The position numbers were made by a program, and so were the translations under genes. From the NCBI RefSeq assembly GCF_900117445.1, contig NZ_FPEJ01000003.1, forward strand, positions 1-64,000: 64,000 bases of DNA. The letters are read 5' to 3'. Numbering within the stretch: the stretch's first letter is position 1; every line of letters begins with the position of its first letter. Below are positions 37,763-47,462 of this stretch, one piece after another. Under the pieces are notes generated by a model. It was not told the origin of the DNA and did not search any database. It saw only the letters and a program-made list of their open reading frames with translations. Source of the stretch: Hyphomicrobium sp. NDB2Meth4 (GTDB taxonomy: Bacteria; Pseudomonadota; Alphaproteobacteria; Rhizobiales; Hyphomicrobiaceae).

Positions 37763-40528
37763 ATGAACGTCGTAATCGTCGAATCGGCTGCCAAGGCCAA
37801 GACCATCAACAAGTACCTGGGCAGCGGCTATAAGGTCATTCCGTCCTTCGGTCACGTGCGCGACCTGCCGGCCAAGAATGGCTCGGTCGAGCCCGACAAG
37901 GACTTCGAAATGCACTGGGACATCGACGCTAAGTCCCAGAAAATTATCAAGGAAATCACTGAGGCCGTTAAGAAGGCCGACAAGCTGATCCTCGCCACCG
38001 ACCCTGATCGCGAAGGCGAGGCGATTTCCTGGCACATCCTCCAGATCCTTCATCAGAAGAAGGCGCTGAAGAAGGACATGGAGGTCGAGCGTGTCGCCTT
38101 TAACGCTGTCACCAAGCAGGCGATCCTCACCGCGCTTTCCGAGCCCCGCAAGATTGACACCCCGCTGGTGGAAGCCTATCTGGCCCGCCGCGCCCTCGAC
38201 TATCTCGTCGGCTTCACCCTATCGCCGGTCCTCTGGCGCAAGCTGCCCGGCGCACGCTCGGCCGGCCGCGTTCAGTCCGTCGCACTGCGCCTGATCTGCG
38301 ACCGCGAGCGCGAGATCGAGATCTTCAGGACCGACGAATACTGGACCATCGACGCCACCATGGCGACGGCCAAGGGCGAGGAATTTCCTGCCCGCCTCAA
38401 CGCCATCAACGGCACGACGCTCAAGAAGCTCGACATCAAGGCCGGCGACGAAGCCAACGCCATCAAGGCCGCCATCGAGAAGGGCGACTTCCGTGTCGTC
38501 TCGACCGACAAGAAGGCCGTGAAGCGCAACCCTTGGCCGCCCTTCGCCACCTCGACGTTGCAGATGGACGCCTCTCGCAAGCTCGGCTTCTCCGCCAAGC
38601 ACACGATGCAGGTCGCCCAGCGCCTCTATGAAGGCGTCGACATCGGCGGCGAGACTGTCGGCCTCATTACCTACATGCGAACCGACGGCGTCACGATCGT
38701 GCCGGAGGCGATCAATGCCATCCGCGGAATGATCGCGCGCGAATATTCGCAGCGCTACGTCGCCCCGTTCATTCGCGAGTACAAGACCAAGGCCAAGAAC
38801 GCACAGGAAGCGCACGAAGCCATCCGCCCGACAGACGTCAATCGCCGTCCGTCAGACGTCGCCAAGTACCTCGATAAGGATCAGGCGCGCCTTTACGAAC
38901 TCGTCTGGAAGCGCGCCGTCGCCAGCCAGATGGCTTCCGCCGAAGTCGAGCAGACGACCGCCGACATCGAGGTCAAAGGGCGCGACGGCAAAACCTACAC
39001 ACTCCGCGCGACAGGCTCTGTCATCCAATTCGAGGGCTTCCTCAAGGTCTACGAGGAAGGCCGCGACGAGCGCCTCCACGCCGCCAAGGGCAAGGACGAC
39101 ATCGCTCCCGACGACGACGCTTCAAGCCGCCGTCTGCCCGCGCTGCAGGAGGGTGACAAGGTCACCGACCGCCTGATCGAGGCTGAGCAGCACTTCACGC
39201 AGCCGCCGCCGCGCTATTCCGAAGCAACGCTCGTCAAGAAGCTGGAAGAGCTGGGCATCGGCCGCCCGTCCACTTACGCCTCGACGCTCGCCGTGCTGCA
39301 GGAGCGCGAATACGTTCGCGTCGACAAGAAGCGCCTCGTCCCCGAGGACAAGGGCCGTCTCGTCACCGCCTTCCTCGAAGGCTTCTTCAAGCGTTATGTG
39401 GAGTACGACTTCACCGCCGACCTCGAAGACAAGCTCGACTTGATCTCCGACGGCAAGCTGGAGTGGAAGGACGTGCTGCGCAACTTCTGGCGCGAGTTCA
39501 CCGGTTCCGTCGACGACATCAAGGACTTGCGCGTCGGCGAGGTGCTCGAAGCCCTCAACGAGATCTTGGGTCCGCACATCTTCCCCGTCCGCGAGGACGG
39601 CTCCGATCCGCGCTCTTGTCCCTCGTGCAAAACCGGACGCCTCAGCTTGAAGATTTCCGGCAAGTACGGCGCCTTCATCGGCTGCGGCAACTATCCGGAC
39701 TGCCGTTTCACGCGCCAGCTCGGCGATGTGAACAGCCAGGGTGACACGGAAGCGGCCGGCCCCGACGGCAAACTGCTGGGCTACGACCCTGACACCGGTC
39801 TCGCCGTGACGCTGCGCTCCGGCCGCTTCGGGCCCTACCTCCAGCTCGGCGAAGGCTCCGACGGCGAAAAGCCCAAGCGCTCTAGCATTCCCAAGGGCGT
39901 CGATGCCGGGTCGGTCGATCTCGAATTTGCGTTGAAACTTTTGTCGCTTCCCCGCGACGTCGGCATGCATCCAGAATCCGGCAAGCCGATCACCGCCGGC
40001 CTCGGCCGCTACGGCCCCTTCATCCTGCACGATGGCACGTACGCCAACGTGGAGAGCATCGAGGATGTGTTCTCGGTCGGTCTCAACCGCGCCGTCACGC
40101 TGTTGGCTGAAAAGGCGGCCGGCGCCAAGAGCCGCTTCCAGCGCGCCAAGCCGACTGTTCTCAAGGATCTCGGCGAGCACCCCGACGGCGGCGGCAAGAT
40201 CGAGGTGCTGTCCGGGCGCTACGGTCCTTACGTCAAGCACGGCGACGTCAACGCCACGATCCCAAATGGCAAAGAGCCAGCGACACTCACTGTTGCCGAG
40301 GCTGTCGAGTTGATCGCCGCCCGCGCCGCCAAAGGCCCGTCCAAGAAAAAGAAGCCTGTGCGCAAAGCAGCAGCCGAGACCAAGCCAGCCGCGAAAGGTG
40401 GCAAGGTAGCCAAGAGCAAGACAGCCAGCACCAAGGCTGCCGGGTCGAAGACGGCCGCCAAGTCGACAAAGACGACGAAAGCAAAGGCAGCGAAGTCGAA
40501 GTCCGAGCCGGCCGACGCGGAGACGTGA
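37763..40528 (+). CDS. topA: DNA topoisomerase I
   Basis: TopA relaxes negative supercoils. The 921-residue protein has the TOPRIM start VVIVESAAKAKTI, the DPDREGEAISWHI motif near residue 80, and the active Tyr in LITYMRTDG near residue 305. There is only one C4 zinc finger (CPSC to CGNYPDC, near residue 615), followed by Topo_C repeats (GRFGPYLQLGE, GRYGPFI, GRYGPYVKHG). Residues about 870-921 are a Lys/Ala-rich tail, typical of actinobacterial and alphaproteobacterial TopA. rnr follows 32 bp later. Confidence 0.97.
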   Translation: MNVVIVESAAKAKTINKYLGSGYKVIPSFGHVRDLPAKNGSVEPDKDFEMHWDIDAKSQKIIKEITEAVKKADKLILATDPDREGEAISWHILQILHQKKALKKDMEVERVAFNAVTKQAILTALSEPRKIDTPLVEAYLARRALDYLVGFTLSPVLWRKLPGARSAGRVQSVALRLICDREREIEIFRTDEYWTIDATMATAKGEEFPARLNAINGTTLKKLDIKAGDEANAIKAAIEKGDFRVVSTDKKAVKRNPWPPFATSTLQMDASRKLGFSAKHTMQVAQRLYEGVDIGGETVGLITYMRTDGVTIVPEAINAIRGMIAREYSQRYVAPFIREYKTKAKNAQEAHEAIRPTDVNRRPSDVAKYLDKDQARLYELVWKRAVASQMASAEVEQTTADIEVKGRDGKTYTLRATGSVIQFEGFLKVYEEGRDERLHAAKGKDDIAPDDDASSRRLPALQEGDKVTDRLIEAEQHFTQPPPRYSEATLVKKLEELGIGRPSTYASTLAVLQEREYVRVDKKRLVPEDKGRLVTAFLEGFFKRYVEYDFTADLEDKLDLISDGKLEWKDVLRNFWREFTGSVDDIKDLRVGEVLEALNEILGPHIFPVREDGSDPRSCPSCKTGRLSLKISGKYGAFIGCGNYPDCRFTRQLGDVNSQGDTEAAGPDGKLLGYDPDTGLAVTLRSGRFGPYLQLGEGSDGEKPKRSSIPKGVDAGSVDLEFALKLLSLPRDVGMHPESGKPITAGLGRYGPFILHDGTYANVESIEDVFSVGLNRAVTLLAEKAAGAKSRFQRAKPTVLKDLGEHPDGGGKIEVLSGRYGPYVKHGDVNATIPNGKEPATLTVAEAVELIAARAAKGPSKKKKPVRKAAAETKPAAKGGKVAKSKTASTKAAGSKTAAKSTKTTKAKAAKSKSEPADAET

Positions 40529-40560
40529 GCCTATAATGATCTCTCGCCGGGCACGCTGAT

Positions 40561-42861
40561 ATGGCGCCGCGCAAGCCAAAGGCCCAAAAGCCAAAGGCCA
40601 AGTGGAGTGGCCCGGTAAAGCGCGATGGCTTGCCCGGCCGCGACGAAATTCTCGAATTTATCAAGACCTCCCCCGGCAAGGTCGGAAAGCGCGAGATAGC
40701 ACGCGCGTTCGGCATTCGCGGCCCCGAGCGCATGGACTTCAATCGCCTCCTCGCCAGCATGAGCGAGGAAGGAATTCTCTCCGGCGATCGCAAGCGCTTG
40801 CAGAAGAAGGGGAGCCTTCCTTCCGTCACCGTGCTCGAAGTAACCGGGCGCGACGACGATGGCGACCTCATCGCTAAACCGGTCGTCTGGGAGGACGATG
40901 GCGAGCGTCCCTCGGTGCTGCTGCCCGTCCGCTCCGCACGTGGCCCCGAAGTCGATATCGAAGCCTCCATCGCCGTCGGAGACCGCATCCTCGCGCGCAT
41001 CACCGAGCTCAGCGGTGAGGACGTCGAGGGCTATCGCTTCGAAGCATCACCCATCAAGCGCCTTCCGCGCGAGAAGCGCCGCCTCATCGGCATCTTCCGC
41101 GCATCCAAGCGCGGTGGCGGCACCATCGAGCCCATTGATCGCAAGCAGCTTCGTTCGTGGTCGATCCATAGCGGTGATGAAGGCGGCGCCAAGGACGGCG
41201 ACCTCGTCCGCTTTGATCTCGCCCGCAAAGGGCGCATGCACACGCCGCAGGCGCGCGTGCTGGAGTCTCTCGGCAATCCCGACGACCAACGGCAGATCAG
41301 CCTCATCGCCGTTCACGCGCACGGCATCCCCGACGACTTCCCCGAAAGCGTCGTCACCGAAGCCGAAGCGCTGACGGAGCCGACGCTGCAGGGCCGCACC
41401 GACCTGCGCGACGTACCGCTCCTCACCATCGACCCGCCCGACGCGCGCGATCACGACGACGCCGTCTATGCCGAGCCCGACACCGATCCCGCGAACCCCG
41501 GCGGATGGATCGTGCTCGTCGCCATCGCCGATGTCTCGCACTTCGTCCGCCCAGGCTCCAAGCTCGACCGCGAGGCGCAGTTGCGTGGCAACTCCGTCTA
41601 TTTCCCCGACCGCGTCGTGCCCATGCTGCCCGAGCGCATCTCCAATAACCTCTGCTCGCTACGCGAAGGCGAAAACCGCGCCTGCCTCGCTGTGCGGATG
41701 GTGTTCGACAAGGACGGCGCCAAGCGTACGCACACTTTCATGCGCGCAATGATGCGCTCGGCCGCCAAGCTCAGCTATCAGGAGGCGCAAGCCGCCATCG
41801 ACGGCAACCCTTCCGACAAGGCAGGCCCGCTGCTCGATCGCGTCCTGCGTCCGCTCTGGGCCGCCTATGAGGTGCTTGCCGCCGCGCGTGACAAACGCGC
41901 CCCGCTCGATCTCGATCTGCCCGAACGCAAGATCCTTCTCGACGACAAGGGCCGCGTGAAGGACGTCGTCACGCCCGAGCGCCTCACCGCCCATCGCCTG
42001 ATCGAAGAATTCATGATCCAGGCCAACGTCGCCGCCGCCGAGCAACTCGAAACGAAGAACACACCTGTCGTCTACCGCATCCATGATCAGCCCTCGAAAG
42101 AGAAGCTGACGAGCCTGCGCGATTTCCTCGACACGCTCGGCATGAAGCTGCCGCAGGCGTCGACGCTGAAGCCCGGACACTTCAATGGCATCCTCGCCCG
42201 CGCCAAGGAGCTACCCGTCGCCGATCTCGTCAACGAGGTCGTGCTGCGCAGCCAGAGCCAGGCCGAATACAACGTCGACAACATCGGCCACTTCGGTCTC
42301 AACCTCCGCCGCTACGCGCACTTCACCTCGCCGATCCGCCGCTACGCGGACCTGATCGTGCACCGGGCCCTCGTGAAATCGCTGCGCCTTGGAGAGGGGG
42401 CGCTGGAGGATTTCGAGATAGGGCGGCTGCGCGAGGTTGCTCAGCAGATTTCCGATGCCGAGCGCCGTGCGATGAGCGCTGAGCGCGAAACCGTCGACCG
42501 CCTTATCGCAGCGCATCTGGCGGACCGCATCGGCGCAAAGTTCACCGGCCGCATCGCCGGCGTCACGCGCTCGGGATTGTTCGTCCGTCTCAAGGACACC
42601 GGCGCCGACGGCTTCGTGCCCGTCTCCTCGCTCTCCAACGATTTCTACAATCACGTCGAGGAGCACCATGCCCTCGTCGGCAAGCGCAGCGGCGAGACTT
42701 TCCGCCTTGGCGACACCGTCGAGGTGCGGCTCGTCGAAGCAGTCCCCTCCGCAGGTGCACTGCGTTTCGAGATGCTGAGCGAAGGCAGCAAGGGCCGCAT
42801 CTCAGGCGGCCATTACGCTGGTAAACAGCGCAGCAAGGGCTCTTTCAGGCGGCGACGCTGA
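40561..42861 (+). CDS. rnr: Ribonuclease R
   Basis: RNase R degrades structured RNA from the 3' end. The 766-residue protein has an N-terminal winged helix (about 15-75), cold-shock domains, the RNB catalytic domain (about 280-600) with the metal Asp cluster DPPDARDHDDAV near residue 290, and a C-terminal S1 domain (about 660-745) ending in a basic tail (KQRSKGSFRRRR). It lies 32 bp after topA and probably shares its transcript. Confidence 0.95.
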   Translation: MAPRKPKAQKPKAKWSGPVKRDGLPGRDEILEFIKTSPGKVGKREIARAFGIRGPERMDFNRLLASMSEEGILSGDRKRLQKKGSLPSVTVLEVTGRDDDGDLIAKPVVWEDDGERPSVLLPVRSARGPEVDIEASIAVGDRILARITELSGEDVEGYRFEASPIKRLPREKRRLIGIFRASKRGGGTIEPIDRKQLRSWSIHSGDEGGAKDGDLVRFDLARKGRMHTPQARVLESLGNPDDQRQISLIAVHAHGIPDDFPESVVTEAEALTEPTLQGRTDLRDVPLLTIDPPDARDHDDAVYAEPDTDPANPGGWIVLVAIADVSHFVRPGSKLDREAQLRGNSVYFPDRVVPMLPERISNNLCSLREGENRACLAVRMVFDKDGAKRTHTFMRAMMRSAAKLSYQEAQAAIDGNPSDKAGPLLDRVLRPLWAAYEVLAAARDKRAPLDLDLPERKILLDDKGRVKDVVTPERLTAHRLIEEFMIQANVAAAEQLETKNTPVVYRIHDQPSKEKLTSLRDFLDTLGMKLPQASTLKPGHFNGILARAKELPVADLVNEVVLRSQSQAEYNVDNIGHFGLNLRRYAHFTSPIRRYADLIVHRALVKSLRLGEGALEDFEIGRLREVAQQISDAERRAMSAERETVDRLIAAHLADRIGAKFTGRIAGVTRSGLFVRLKDTGADGFVPVSSLSNDFYNHVEEHHALVGKRSGETFRLGDTVEVRLVEAVPSAGALRFEMLSEGSKGRISGGHYAGKQRSKGSFRRRR

Positions 42862-42960
42862 GCCGCGATGAGCCTGTGACATCGGGCGCCCGTATTCGCA
42901 CGCACTTGACCGCCCGGGTCCGCCGCGCGAGGCTGACCCACGTCATCTACCGGAGGACGA

Positions 42961-43416
42961 ATGGCCACCACAGAACCGATCACGTTCGCAGACGAGAGCA
43001 AGCGCGACATCGTGCAGGCGATGCGCCGCGGCGCTGCGAGCAAGTGTCCGGCCTGCGGCCAGGGCAAGCTCTACACCAGCTATCTGAAGGTGACGCACGC
43101 GTGCCCCAACTGCGGTGAGGAGATGCACCACCACCGCGCCGATGACGCTCCGCCTTACTTCACGATGATCATCGTCTGCCACTTCATTGTCGCGGGCGTC
43201 ATGATGGTGGAAGAGTATTTCCACCCCAACTACTGGCTTCACATTGCCATGTGGTTTCCGCTCACCATCGGCATGAGCCTTTGGCTGCTCCCGCGCATCA
43301 AAGGGGCCCTGGTCGGCTTGCAGTGGGCGCTACGAATGCACGGCTTTGGCGGACGCGATTCGCTCGATCCGGCTGCACCGGCGCCCGAGCCCAGGCCCGC
43401 GAACGAGGCCTCGTGA
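42961..43416 (+). CDS. DUF983 membrane protein with zinc-ribbon N-terminus
   Basis: This 151-residue protein matches DUF983. The N-terminus carries two Cys pairs ([10 protein letters not shown] and CPNCGEE, near residues 29 and 47) followed by two membrane helices (about 68-90 and 97-115) and a cytosolic tail rich in Pro/Ala/Glu. The role is not known; the paired Cys probably bind zinc. It falls in the conserved topA-rnr-DUF983-rpmG run. Confidence 0.9.
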   Translation: MATTEPITFADESKRDIVQAMRRGAASKCPACGQGKLYTSYLKVTHACPNCGEEMHHHRADDAPPYFTMIIVCHFIVAGVMMVEEYFHPNYWLHIAMWFPLTIGMSLWLLPRIKGALVGLQWALRMHGFGGRDSLDPAAPAPEPRPANEAS

Positions 43417-43531
43417 GAGTAAATGTCGCTCACCCGTTGACCATTGCTTGACAGCCAAGCGGCTCTGGCTATGGTGCGCGCTCGCTGCGAAAGAGCAGAC
43501 AGTTTCAGGTTCCCCGAAGGTTTCCCCGATC

Positions 43532-43699
43532 ATGGCCAAGCCCGTAACGCAGAAGATCAAACTGCTTTCGACCGCAGGCACGGGGTTCTTTTACGTGACG
43601 AAGAAGAACCCGCGCACAAGCACCGAGAAGCTCGTATTCAAGAAGTACGACCCGGTCGCCAGGAAGCACGTCGAATTCAAAGAAACCAAGATTAAGTAA
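43532..43699 (+). CDS. rpmG: 50S ribosomal protein L33
   Basis: This 55-residue protein is bL33: [20 protein letters not shown], then the short YVTKKNPR and [15 protein letters not shown] segments. It lacks the zinc-binding Cys pairs, so it is the Cys-minus form. It is the last gene of the conserved run from pyrB. Confidence 0.95.
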   Translation: MAKPVTQKIKLLSTAGTGFFYVTKKNPRTSTEKLVFKKYDPVARKHVEFKETKIK

Positions 43700-44272
43700 G
43701 CAGCCGCCGGCCGGCGCCTGCCTATCGTGAAAGCGGCTCGCGCGGGCACTTTGCGGTGTCCGTTTGCTGGAGCTTGCAATGTTGTGATGGCCGATGGACT
43801 TGACCAGGGCCCGCAACTCAACCCGGCAGCGGGGTAGTTAGTCCGAGAAAGCCACGGACCCTGGTCTAGTAACCAGATGGTTCGTCAAAGAGGGCGTTGA
43901 CTCCCCGCCTGGTGCCGTGGCTGGTCCGATGCGGCTTCAACGAGGAGGCCACTCTAGCCGCGAGACCGAGCCACGATTTCTCCGCGCTATCAGGAAATGC
44001 GGCGGACCTGATAGAACGGAAAACTGATGCGCATGAGACGGGTCTAGGAGACCGGCTCCCACACCTCGATATTTATCGACCCCCTCGCGGATTGGTAATC
44101 TGACAGAGGACTTTGGTTAACGCAAGTTATGCTTTGACTGTGGTCAATGAAGCACGCTCAGACCCGATTCCAAAAATTCGCCCAGATCGTCTGAGTTGCA
44201 GATCGCGATCTAAACCGAACCCCGCACCCGAATCCGCGAGCGGATCATTAAGTCTGAAATATCAGTGGCCTG
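43700..44272. other. 570-bp region without a clear gene
   Basis: I see no gene here. An open frame at 43897-44103 has no ribosome site or known domain. Small inverted repeats exist, such as CTGGT-ctagta-ACCAG near 43861-43876, but no strong terminator. The region is a candidate for an unannotated small RNA or untranslated region, which sequence alone cannot settle. Confidence 0.4.
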
Positions 44273-45643
44273 CTAGGCGGCATTCGCCGCCACCCGATTG
44301 CGCCCGCGCCTTTTGGCCTCGAATAGCGCCGTATCCGCGCGACGAAATACCGATTGGGGTGTGTCATCTGCGCGCTCGAGTGTGGCAAGTCCGACGCTGG
44401 CCGTGATGTGGATTCCAGAACCCGGACCAATCACAAAAGTGTCGGCGGCAACCGAAACCCTGAGCCGTTCGCCGATCTGACAGGCGCGCTCCAGTGGCGT
44501 ATCGGGCATGATGATCAGGAACTCTTCCCCGCCGTACCGGCAGGCCAGGTCGATTCCGCGCGTATTGCGCTTGAACCGCTCGGAAAACTCCCGCAGCACC
44601 GCATCGCCTACGTCATGGCCATAGGTATCGTTCACACTCTTGAAGTGGTCGATATCCGCCAGCAGTACCGATAAAGACCGGCCGCTGCGCCGCGCCTCTT
44701 CCACCAGCGTGGCGAGATGCGTCTCCATGTATCTGCGATTGTGCAGCCCCGTCAGCGGATCGATGACAGCCGCTTCGATTCTCTCCTCTAAGCGATTGCG
44801 CAGATGATCCGAATAGCGCTTGCGCCTTACCTGCGAGCGCGCTCGTGCCATCAGCTCATTCTCGTCCACAGGGCGCATGACGTAATCGTTGATGCCCATA
44901 TCCAGCGCACGCAGGAGCCGGGCCTCGTTGCCGGGCTCGACGAGCACGATGATCGGCAGATGGCGTGCGCGATCGGCTGAACGCACTTGCGAACACAGAC
45001 GCAGGCCGTCAGCGCCAGACATCGTCAGGCTAACGATCATCAGATCGAATTCCTGGCTGGCAAGCTTTGCCAGTGCCGATTTCGGATCGGAGATGACGAC
45101 GTCCTCGTGCACGCTCCCCAGCCAACCGGCAATCCGTTGAGCCGACCGCGTATCGTCGTCGACGACAAGCACCCGCCCGCTCTCTTCTGACAGCGCCTTC
45201 AGCAGCGCGGCATCCTCGCTGAGGCCCATCTGCCGCCCGGTGAGGGCGCGCATCAGCATTTCATCGGTCAGCGTTTTCAGCCGCGCGAGATTCCTCACGC
45301 GTGTGACTAGCGCAATCTCATCGACCGGCTTGGTCAGAAAGTCATCGGCACCGCCTTCAAGACCACGCACTTTGTCCGACGCCTGATCGAGCGCAGTAAC
45401 GAGAACGACCGGAATATGATGGGTTTTTGGATTGGCCTTGATGCGGCGGCAGACTTCGAACCCGTCGAGCCCCGGCATCATCACATCGAGCAACACGACG
45501 TCGATGCGTTCACGCTCGCAGATCTCGATGGCTTCCAATCCGTTGCAGGCCGTCAAAACATCGAAATATTCGGCGGACAGCCGCGCCTCGAGCAGCCTGA
45601 CGTTTGCGGAGATGTCATCAACGACGAGAACGCGCGCAGTCAT
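44273..45643 (-). CDS. pleD: Diguanylate cyclase response regulator PleD
   Basis: This 456-residue protein has two receiver domains and a GGDEF domain, as in PleD. REC1 (1-120) keeps the phospho-Asp in LLDVMMPG. REC2 (about 155-270) has Ser at that place (MIVSLTMSG), so it is the usual non-phosphorylated adaptor. The GGDEF domain (about 290-450) has YGGEEFL and keeps the I-site RGID five residues before it, so product inhibition should work. PleD makes c-di-GMP at the stalked or old pole. It is 30 bp after divK on the same strand. Confidence 0.95.
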   Translation of the reverse strand: MTARVLVVDDISANVRLLEARLSAEYFDVLTACNGLEAIEICERERIDVVLLDVMMPGLDGFEVCRRIKANPKTHHIPVVLVTALDQASDKVRGLEGGADDFLTKPVDEIALVTRVRNLARLKTLTDEMLMRALTGRQMGLSEDAALLKALSEESGRVLVVDDDTRSAQRIAGWLGSVHEDVVISDPKSALAKLASQEFDLMIVSLTMSGADGLRLCSQVRSADRARHLPIIVLVEPGNEARLLRALDMGINDYVMRPVDENELMARARSQVRRKRYSDHLRNRLEERIEAAVIDPLTGLHNRRYMETHLATLVEEARRSGRSLSVLLADIDHFKSVNDTYGHDVGDAVLREFSERFKRNTRGIDLACRYGGEEFLIIMPDTPLERACQIGERLRVSVAADTFVIGPGSGIHITASVGLATLERADDTPQSVFRRADTALFEAKRRGRNRVAANAA

Positions 45644-45673
45644 CTGTGATTCTACTCAGTACAAAATTGACGC

Positions 45674-46105
45674 TCACGCGCGGGCGGCGCCCACGAACTG
45701 CTGCACGGTCTCGAGAAAATGCCCAACCGAAATGGGCTTGGAAATGTAGGCTTCGCACCCACCCGAGCGAATGCGCTCTTCATCGCCCTTCATGGCGAAA
45801 GCGGTGATGGCGACAACAGGAATGTGGCGCAGCTCGTCATCTTCCTTGATCCACTTCGTCACCTCCAGCCCCGAAACCTCCGGAAGCTGGATGTCCATTA
45901 GGATCAATGCCGGGTGATGGCGCCGCGCGAGCTCCAACGCATCAAGACCGCTGCGGGTCTGAATGGTCTGATAGCCATGGGCTGCGAGAATATCGTGGAA
46001 GAGCTTCATATTGAGCTCGTTGTCCTCCACGATGAGGACCGTCCGGTCGCTTTTCCGCGGGACGATGCCGCGCGGCCCGACTGTGCTGGTCTCCTGGATA
46101 ATCAT
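45674..46105 (-). CDS. divK: Single-domain response regulator DivK
   Basis: This 143-residue protein is Div[20 protein letters not shown], phospho-Asp in [13 protein letters not shown], Thr/Ala switch in [14 protein letters not shown] and Lys in [12 protein letters not shown]. It signals cell-cycle state through PleC, DivJ and CckA. From the ATG at 46105 it carries about 20 residues ahead of the usual DivK start, and the alternative upstream start adds more. The ribosome site is poor, so the true start is uncertain. It shares an operon with pleD. Confidence 0.93.
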   Translation of the reverse strand: MIIQETSTVGPRGIVPRKSDRTVLIVEDNELNMKLFHDILAAHGYQTIQTRSGLDALELARRHHPALILMDIQLPEVSGLEVTKWIKEDDELRHIPVVAITAFAMKGDEERIRSGGCEAYISKPISVGHFLETVQQFVGAARA

Positions 46106-46184
46106 GATGCTGCAGCCAAACTCCCCGCACTCTTTTGCACCGATTCTTCGGGCTCGACTGGCGGCGAGTGTGCTGGCGAAGGGG

Positions 46185-46199
46185 GTAACCAACAGTTAA
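46185..46199. promoter_or_regulatory. Near-consensus CtrA site upstream of divK
   Basis: GTAA-N7-TTAA on the plus strand (TTAA-N7-TTAC on the minus strand) fits seven of eight positions of TTAA-N7-TTAA, the CtrA box. It lies about 80-94 bp before the divK ATG and 78-92 bp before the DUF3572 ATG. Confidence 0.4.
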
Positions 46200-46205
46200 T
46201 GGTTT

Positions 46206-46220
46206 GTCCCACGCTGGGAC
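46206..46220. promoter_or_regulatory. Inverted repeat between divK and DUF3572
   Basis: GTCCCA-3 bp-TGGGAC is a perfect 6-bp inverted repeat in the divergent promoter region, 57 bp before the DUF3572 ATG. It could be an operator. The protein that would bind is unknown. Confidence 0.35.
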
Positions 46221-46276
46221 TTCCGCCAGCGAACACCCTATCTTTCAAAGTTTAGGTGAATTGGGAGTTGAGCCAA

Positions 46277-46570
46277 ATGCACACGGACAGGGCCGAATCG
46301 ATCGGAGTCTCCGCACTCTTGTTTCTCGCGGGCGACGAAGAGCGGCTCATTCGCTTCCTCACTTTGACGGGAGTAAGCCCCCAGCAGCTGCGCGCAGAAG
46401 CCCGCTCGCCGCAGATGCTTGTTGCTGTTCTCGACTACCTTTTGCAGGACGAAAGCACGTTGCTGGTATTCGCTTCCTCGGATGGCATTCCACCCGAGGA
46501 CATCGCTCCCGCCCGCCGCGCGCTTGCGGAGATGGCTGGCGAGATCGGCGATCCCGAGATCAGCGTTTAG
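46277..46570 (+). CDS. DUF3572 protein
   Basis: The ATG at 46277 with GGGAG about 10 bases upstream gives 97 residues; a GTG at 46256 would add seven. The protein is helical (LLFLAGDEERLIRFLTLTG, then a LRAEARSPQMLVAVLDYLLQ helix, shown in part) and fits DUF3572. It is divergent from divK, an arrangement common in the order. Function unknown. Its end overlaps the eipB end by 11 bp on the opposite strand. Confidence 0.85.
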   Translation: MHTDRAESIGVSALLFLAGDEERLIRFLTLTGVSPQQLRAEARSPQMLVAVLDYLLQDESTLLVFASSDGIPPEDIAPARRALAEMAGEIGDPEISV

Positions 46571-47462
46571 GGCGAGGCGCTGGCGCTTTCGCGTCCGTCG
46601 AGCACTTGCCCTCTTCGAGGAACGTCAGCTCCTTGAGTTCGCCACGAATGGCAAAATCCCCATAGTCGATGTAGAGCCGCGAGGAGACGCCGTTTTCATA
46701 AAAGCGGAACGACAGCTCATACGTGGGCAATGCATCGAGCTGACTTGGTCCCGGCTCGAAATAGCCGATCGCCACCGGCCACGACGACAAGCGTTCGAGC
46801 TGATCGCCATGCGCCAGCGTAGAGGGAACCTTTATGCTGCCGGGAGCCGCCCGCGGACCAATAGCGGCGCTGGTTTCGTAAAACTTCTCGCCCTTGTCGG
46901 AGCCATCGTAGAGATTGGCCGTAAAGAGGCTCTGCCCCTCCCGTGCCGCCTCGACCAGGGCAATCGAATGCTGGATCGGGAAGTAGATATCGGCCGGCAG
47001 CTTGATCATCTTCTTGGCCGGCTTCGTGAGCTTCACCTCGGTAAAGGACTTCCCGTTCTCCGTGCCGGGTTCCGCAGTCCCTTGGGCCGCCTCGGCGAGT
47101 TTCTGATTCTCGTACTGGCTCGAAGAAAAGCGCAGCCGATGCGCCGCAACCTCCTCGAAGCTCGTCGTCCTCAGATCGTTGAGCTGAGATGCGCCCTCCT
47201 GATTCGTGAGGCGGGTAACGAAACGCATGTTCTGCGCATACTCACCGCACGTGGTGCCGGTCATCTCGTAGACCATGCGCCCGGTCATGTCGGCGACCCC
47301 GGACCCCGGCGTCGCGTGATCGAAGGTGATATCGTACACCGCCCGGTGCGGACGAAACTGCACCGCGCCGCCCGCCACCTGCGCGCTCGACGTGTGGATC
47401 GGCACGACCATCGCCGCCGAGCCCACGGCCCAAGCGATCACAACCTTCGTCACTTGCAGCAT
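46560..47462 (-). CDS. eipB: Cell-envelope integrity protein EipB (DUF1849)
   Basis: EipB is a periplasmic beta-spiral protein that supports envelope integrity in Brucella. This 300-residue homologue has a signal peptide (1-27) and the DUF1849 core, with RPHRAVYDITF, FVTRLTNQEG and IQHSIALVEAAREG as key parts. The two cysteines expected to form the family's disulfide are at Cys72 and Cys287. It is convergent with DUF3572, with an 11-bp overlap. Confidence 0.9.
   Translation of the reverse strand: MLQVTKVVIAWAVGSAAMVVPIHTSSAQVAGGAVQFRPHRAVYDITFDHATPGSGVADMTGRMVYEMTGTTCGEYAQNMRFVTRLTNQEGASQLNDLRTTSFEEVAAHRLRFSSSQYENQKLAEAAQGTAEPGTENGKSFTEVKLTKPAKKMIKLPADIYFPIQHSIALVEAAREGQSLFTANLYDGSDKGEKFYETSAAIGPRAAPGSIKVPSTLAHGDQLERLSSWPVAIGYFEPGPSQLDALPTYELSFRFYENGVSSRLYIDYGDFAIRGELKELTFLEEGKCSTDAKAPAPRPKR

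Noticed and set aside
40260-40528. Repeat-like Lys/Ala codons at the topA end
   Set aside because: This is the usual low-complexity tail of TopA in this group, not a tandem repeat element.
39122-40594. A 490-residue minus-strand frame inside topA
   Set aside because: Shadow of topA, with no ribosome site and no recognisable family.
43897-44103. A 68-residue plus-strand frame in the gap after rpmG
   Set aside because: No ribosome site and no similarity that I can recognise; probably chance.
44116-44129. TTAA-N6-TTAT resembling a CtrA box
   Set aside because: The spacer is 6 and not 7, and it lies beyond the 3' end of pleD, not upstream of a gene.
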